A stretch of DNA of 64,000 nucleotides from Hondaea fermentalgiana (Eukaryota > Sar > Bigyra > Thraustochytrida > Thraustochytriidae): contig NPFB01000092.1 in the NCBI GenBank assembly GCA_014084085.1, positions 100,610 to 164,609 on the forward strand. The letters are read 5' to 3'. Each line of letters begins with the position of its first letter. Position 1 is the first letter of the stretch. Under the pieces are notes generated by a model. That model had not been told where the DNA came from, searched no databases, and saw only the letters and a program-made list of their open reading frames with translations. Shown piece by piece: positions 59,247 to 64,000 of the stretch. Both the position numbers and the translations under genes were made by a program.

Positions 59247-61505
59247 TTATGCCGACGTCACAATGTCATAGTTGATGAGTAAAGGGGCGCACCACCCGGC
59301 TTCATACTCTGGAGGCGCGGCATGCGCACGAAATCCCGAGTGTCCGGGTAATGGTGGATCTGCGGCGTAATAGAAACTATCGACTTGTTTCGAAGCAAAG
59401 GCGACGCGCGGGTAGGTTGAGGTGTCGGGAAGATGTTCTGGCGAGAGCGCGTCGTGAATAGTATCATAATAGCTTCCCAGCTGGCCCGCCACATCACTGA
59501 ACAAGACGGCATCAGAGGCGTGCAGGGCCTGGTCAATATCGAGACCGTTGCCATCGAGTCGTGCTATTGCGATAAATTGGCCCTTTTCAATGGAAAGCCC
59601 CGCATCAGGAAGATCCAGTTCCTTGTGAAACCATTGATGCTCGTGAGGAAGGACCAGAGGCCCAGACCTTTGCTTGACGCTGAAGTCGACCATCTCACCG
59701 GCTGGTGCGGCCAGGGACTTTCTCCGAGGCTCGACAACATAGATTTCAACAATGGCCGCCTTGGTGTAGGGGTGCGCAGGCATCCAACGCACGCGCGCCA
59801 CGCGGCCAGCCTTTGGGGCCGGTAGAAGGTTGAGGACGACAATATGCTGATGCAAAGAGCAGGGGGCCTTGCGAGTAAGCTCAAACTCTGCCGCAATATA
59901 CGCTCGGCGGCTTTGGCGGAACACGTCTGCTAGCGGCTTGGAGGCGCTTCCCAGCTGCATCGTCGATCGCCCAACGGTGATGCCACCAGGCACGGTTCCT
60001 GAGGGCTTGATATCAACCTTTTGAATGGCCTCGCGCATGCGTGTCACTTGCTCAGCGGACAGAGAAGTCGCGCGACTTTGCTCCAATAGCGGAGCGTCCG
60101 GACAAACTCGTCTGCTCGCAATCCCAACGTAACGTAGTTGGTGCATGAGATTCCCCTTTTCCCAAGTTTCCGAGAGAGCACACGAGTCTGACGGGTGATG
60201 TTCGCCAAAGTTGTGGCCCAGCTCGTGCGCAAGCATTCGAGCCGCCGTGTCGCCTCGCATGCGGACCTTCTCATGCACACGCCGCTGCACAGGGCGCGCC
60301 GCGCGTGTCTTGAGGGCGTTTTCAAAGCGGCGACAGGTAGCATTGCGCAAAAAGGCTCCAGTGTCCGGATCGATGATGGGCTTGCGACGCTCGTAGCACG
60401 ATCCTGTGCGCCCAAAAATTCTTCCTGCGAAACACTCGCCGTTCCGCATGTGAAAGTAAAAAACGGGGAAAATTGGCGATGAGTTGACCAGATTCCACGG
60501 CGGGACTCTCATCGGGTAGCCAACGATCCACTCCAACATGTTGCGCTGGAAATTGTATTTGTCCGTGGAAGCCATGAGCGCCTTGAGGCCTTTGGGCAGC
60601 TTTGAAGCGCTCTCGAGGACCTGCAAGCCATATAGTTTCTTGTACCTCGCCGTCACCCAATGTGAGAATTGAACATCTGCGCGAGCAAGGGACACTTGCG
60701 GTTGCGTTGATCCAATGGTTGTCACTTCGGCAAGGTCTGGGCCTTCCACGTAGGCAAGGTAGTCGAGAGATCGTTTGTCGTCAAGCATGTGCGCATTTGC
60801 GAGCTCGGTGCGACTCACGCGAAGGTAAATGTTGTATCTCGCGTAGATGGTGATGACACGACTAAAAATATCTTCCCAATCTTGAAGAGACACTTCGTCA
60901 TCGATTAGGCGAAACGCGTCGCGGAGTCTGATTACTGTCACGTCGTACACAAGCCTCGGCTCTTCCCTCCATTTTGGAAGGACGAGACTTTCGTCAAAGG
61001 GCAGAATTGCACCATCTGCATCTTCAATATGAGGGCGGGAAAAGGGTCGCTGCGAGCGTCGTACGGAGGCCGCAGTGTCCTTTGTGCCGAGATAATCTCT
61101 CTTCCGCGCTTCCTGGTGCCAGCCTCTGTACCCCAGGCTAAAGTCGCTAATGTCAAACTGGACGTGCGATGTGTGCGATCTCTTTGCACCATCCTCCTCG
61201 TTGTATTCTGTATTATCAAATTCTCTACTCCTCGAAGAGCTTTTGTCGACACTGAAGTCGGTGACACCATCGCCATTATTGTCGTCGTTGTCGTCATCGA
61301 TGTCTGGGTCATCCTCCTCGTTGTCGTCGTCGTCGCTGGCTCCTCCGCTGCTTGTCTTTGCCCAAGCTCCAGCTACCCTCACGCTCTGCGCATAAGAATC
61401 AAGGTTCATGAGCGCGGCTGAGAAAGCAAAGTATTCGAGGATGCCAACACCCAAAGCAGCCGCGCCGACGAGCGCGAGGCACTCGAAGAGCCGCAGACGC
61501 ACCAT
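59247..61505 (-). CDS. Membrane-anchored or secreted metzincin metalloprotease
   Basis: A 752-residue protein. N-terminal hydrophobic anchor or signal (about 10-35), an Asp/Glu/Asn-rich stretch (about 55-85), then a protease domain. The zinc site is HELGHNFGEHH (H427, H431, H437 as ligands, E428 as base), i.e. HExxHxxGxxH. A candidate Met-turn, NLMHQL, follows about 20 residues later. The region before it (residues about 190-400) contains strands and an edge compatible with reprolysin/metzincin folds. The C-terminal 250 residues look like one or two beta-rich domains. Zinc endopeptidase function is known for this motif; the exact family is unclear (ADAM/reprolysin-like or gametolysin-like). 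The start at 61505 is an ATG before the anchor. Confidence 0.85.
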   Translation of the reverse strand: MVRLRLFECLALVGAAALGVGILEYFAFSAALMNLDSYAQSVRVAGAWAKTSSGGASDDDDNEEDDPDIDDDNDDNNGDGVTDFSVDKSSSRSREFDNTEYNEEDGAKRSHTSHVQFDISDFSLGYRGWHQEARKRDYLGTKDTAASVRRSQRPFSRPHIEDADGAILPFDESLVLPKWREEPRLVYDVTVIRLRDAFRLIDDEVSLQDWEDIFSRVITIYARYNIYLRVSRTELANAHMLDDKRSLDYLAYVEGPDLAEVTTIGSTQPQVSLARADVQFSHWVTARYKKLYGLQVLESASKLPKGLKALMASTDKYNFQRNMLEWIVGYPMRVPPWNLVNSSPIFPVFYFHMRNGECFAGRIFGRTGSCYERRKPIIDPDTGAFLRNATCRRFENALKTRAARPVQRRVHEKVRMRGDTAARMLAHELGHNFGEHHPSDSCALSETWEKGNLMHQLRYVGIASRRVCPDAPLLEQSRATSLSAEQVTRMREAIQKVDIKPSGTVPGGITVGRSTMQLGSASKPLADVFRQSRRAYIAAEFELTRKAPCSLHQHIVVLNLLPAPKAGRVARVRWMPAHPYTKAAIVEIYVVEPRRKSLAAPAGEMVDFSVKQRSGPLVLPHEHQWFHKELDLPDAGLSIEKGQFIAIARLDGNGLDIDQALHASDAVLFSDVAGQLGSYYDTIHDALSPEHLPDTSTYPRVAFASKQVDSFYYAADPPLPGHSGFRAHAAPPEYEAGWCAPLLINYDIVTSA

Positions 61506-61738
61506 GGGTTGTGATCCGCCAGCAACGAAAGATCAAACAGACTGCCGTAACGCTCGCTCCACACTGCTTGCGAGCGGCGTGGCTTTCACTGCGTCAGTAC
61601 TGGCGCACAGCCTCGGTGTCGTGCCTACCGCGCCCTCTTGTGGCGCCCGCGTCGCTGGCCGGCGCCGCGCGCGGATTCTTTTGTGGGAAAGTCGATTGTG
61701 GTCCCAGACTCGCGTTGACATCAACATGATTCGATGGG

Positions 61739-61789
<51 letters not shown>

Positions 61790-62051
61790 GAGGGCCTTCA
61801 GGCGAAAGAACAAGAGGAACGCCGATTGAATGTCATGACTTGGAACAAGAAGAGACCAGAGCGAGGAAAAAAGCACACACGAGTGAAGGAGAATAATACA
61901 AGCATAATCTCGTTTGATGAAAGGCCGAGCAGGAAAGAGAAACGACTTGCTCATGACAATGGCAGAAAACGAAAAGCAATGTTTAGTTGTGTTAGTATGT
62001 TTTGTTTTGGAATGTCGACACAAAGGCAATTCTTTCACGTCTGTAAAGAGG
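61506..62051. other. intergenic region with TTTC repeat
   Basis: Contains a (TTTC)n run of 12 or so units at 61741-61789 and 3' flanking sequence of the O-fucosyltransferase-like gene. No gene. Confidence 0.65.
61741..61789. repeat. TTTC tetramer microsatellite
   Basis: About twelve uninterrupted TTTC units. Confidence 0.9.
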
Positions 62052-63731
62052 TTATTGCGGAGCGGGAAAGTCGAGCGTGGCTAGGTACCGATCGTGGATA
62101 GCCTGTAGGGCCCGGTCATCCCTCTTGCTCTTGGCATTCCATGCAACTTCTGGCGTCTCGCCAGACTTGAGATTCTGCGTGAGCGAGTGGAAGACCATAC
62201 GTCCACTCCAGCGGATCGTAAAGGTCTTGCCTTGCTCCCAGGGCCACGAAGACAACTTCATGTCTGGAACCGCAGACTGAAGATGGACGCGCTTTTGAAC
62301 AATCGTCTTGGTGAACGTGGAAACCGAGGTACCCACAAAAGTCCGCGCGCGTGCGCAGACGAGCTGCTCAACAGTACCAAAGATGTCCCTGTAAACGTCC
62401 GAAGCAGGCAGGCGATTTTTAAAGTCGAGCATCGCCAAAGCAACCTCTTCGTCCTCGATGAGCCTTGTCTCTGGGATCACCTTTTTGAAGGCAGCAAAGG
62501 GTTTGAACCACTGGGTAAAGGTGTCCACCTTGCCTTCCTCAAAGACAGTTCCATCCGTAGCAAGGTATATGGGGCGATCGCGGCTGAATCCATTACTCAG
62601 AGCGAAATCGACAAAACCAGCTCCGTCCGGTGCGGAGAGCTTGGCTTTCTTCCAGTAGTCGCCGAGACGTACATGGAAGGCGTCAAAGTCATTATTGAAA
62701 AACTTTTTGCTGATCAACAGCGAGAGCTTCAGTAGGTATGGCGAGTAGCGCACGTGCTTGTGGTACCAGGGCTCGATAAAGCGCTTACCACCGCTGTACC
62801 AGCGGCCCTTGGCGAAGACGACGGGCGTAGTCGCCGCACTGGCCTTGGCTCGGGTGTTGGCCACAATACGCTGCGAGGCATCCTTCATCTTGCCAAACCA
62901 CTTGAGATAGGTAACAATGTCAGTCGAGGTTTTCCCACCTCCAAGAACGTTCTTGTGAAAGTCTGCCAGCGTTCCGTTGAGGGCAATCATCTCGATTCCG
63001 AAGGACTTGCTCATAAAGTCGAGGTCCATGAGCTGATCCATGGGAACTGTTGTTTCCACTGGCTGATTGTAGTAACCCATTCTGTTATATAGAGTTGGAG
63101 TTTGGGGGAAAAAAGAAGAAAGGTATCATCGTGGGGTGGCAGACAATGGTTAGTATGAGGGATGCCAAACAAAAAACATGCGTGCCCATGAGGCAGACAG
63201 ACTTGATCGAACTTACTCAAAATTTGAATGTTTGCCTCCAGGCGGGACAATAAGCGTGTAGTTATTTTCACGCGCGACAGAGATGGCCGCAAGGAAACAG
63301 AGAATCTGGTTGTTGAAGCCTCCGCTGGGGCTGTAGAGAAAATACTGCTTTGAGCCATCGAGCTTGACATCATTGTACGGGCTCGACAATGTGCGCGGGA
63401 GAATAGCCATCTTACGGGTGGCATCAAACTCGGCGGGGCTGAATTCATCAAAGACCTTTGCATTCGAACCCTCGTCTGGGGACTCATCATATTCGGATTC
63501 CTGCTCGAGCGCCTCGTCATTCATGTCTTTTGCGATGTCTTCAGCAGAGACTGAGGCGCTCGGAGAGGGCGCCAGAATAGAGCCTATTGCGACCTTTGTC
63601 ACGCCGTACTGGCCAATGACTGTGTCCATGTTGCCTTCGCCGCCATCAATCGTGAAGGCGATGAGCGCCACGATCATCACGCACAACACGCTCATCGATC
63701 CAATCGCCTTGGTCGTCATCAGGCGATTCAT
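62052..63731 (-). CDS. Protein O-fucosyltransferase-like glycosyltransferase, two exons
   Basis: Exons 63217-63731 and 62052-63081 join across a 135-base intron (GTAAGT...AACAG, phase 2) for 514 residues. It is a type II membrane protein: cytosolic MNRLMTTK, TM (about 9-30), an acidic stem, then the catalytic domain. Landmarks: YSPSGGFNNQILCFLAA (nucleotide-sugar-binding GGxNNQ), FHVRLGDYW (the FHxRxGDY motif), IYLATDGT, and FVGTSVSTFTK near the end. These are the three conserved motifs of GDP-fucose O-fucosyltransferases (POFUT/plant PMR5-like DUF246 type). Golgi or ER location expected; the acceptor is unknown. The true start is the ATG at 63731; the upstream frame starts with TTG. Confidence 0.85.
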
Positions 63732-64000
63732 CTTGTCCGAGCTGAGCTTTACCGAGATAACCTTCGCCTCGCCTTGCCGCGCTCGCGCGGATCCCTGTCT
63801 CAAGCTAGCGAGCGAGGGAGGGAGTCTCTCTCTGCCGCGCGTCAGTTGGTTCTCAGGTCACGGCGCCGCGGCGCGATCCGCCGCCCCTCGCCGCCGGCGT
63901 GAGCGAAGCGAGCCCTCGCTCGCTCGCTCGCTTGCGTTCTTTCTTTCTGGCGGCCGGCCGGCCGGCTCGGCGCGCAGAGACGAGACGGAGCGCTGCTCGG
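63732..64000. other. window edge, upstream of the O-fucosyltransferase-like gene
   Basis: GC-rich promoter side with a (CTCG)n run at about 63916-63934. No gene seen before the end. Confidence 0.6.

Overview
The window is nuclear DNA of a protist: GC-rich, with few short GT-AG introns and genes on both strands. My best guess is a heterotrophic stramenopile of the labyrinthulomycete/thraustochytrid kind; this is inference. The organism probably makes flagella, because CCDC146 and an ERK7/8-type MAP kinase are present. It also carries a dapB-type lysine-biosynthesis gene, which animals and fungi lack. I support 26 protein-coding loci (one looks broken, two have uncertain ends) and one tRNA. A 100-base N run (40902-41001) marks an assembly gap.

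Layout. 0-8 kb: an Atg8-like protein with a long acidic tail, a CLN3/battenin lysosomal protein, an unknown membrane protein, a family X DNA polymerase with a BRCT domain, and tRNA-Arg(CCT). 8-18 kb: CCDC146, a secreted GH3 glycosidase, a Sec14/CRAL-TRIO lipid-binding protein and the ERK7/8-like kinase. 18-26 kb: an ankyrin protein, a tandem pair of two-TM proteins, an HSPA13/STCH-like ER Hsp70 without a peptide-binding domain, and a claudin/PMP22-like four-TM protein. 28-37.4 kb: a very large prominin-like membrane protein facing a leucine-rich-repeat protein tail to tail. 37.5-42.6 kb: a CAT-fold acyltransferase that seems to be a pseudogene, three-exon dapB, and the compact convergent pair EMC5 and MED22, whose exons I reconstructed by splice-site phase. 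42.9-50.3 kb: a membrane-anchored TLDc protein, an F-box protein fused to a TMEM185-type membrane domain, and an unknown protein with mini-introns. 50.3-56.9 kb: about 6.6 kb with no supported gene, only repeats. 56.9-64 kb: a Q-rich protein, a metzincin protease and a protein-O-fucosyltransferase-like enzyme.

There is no operon logic, as expected for a nuclear genome. Many genes belong to the endomembrane system or its quality control (CLN3, HSPA13-like, EMC5, O-fucosyltransferase-like, TLDc, Atg8-like). The most novel items are the Atg8-like protein carrying its own LIR-like motifs, the F-box/TMEM185 fusion, the enlarged prominin and the broken acyltransferase. All start and splice choices come from reading frames and consensus signals only.
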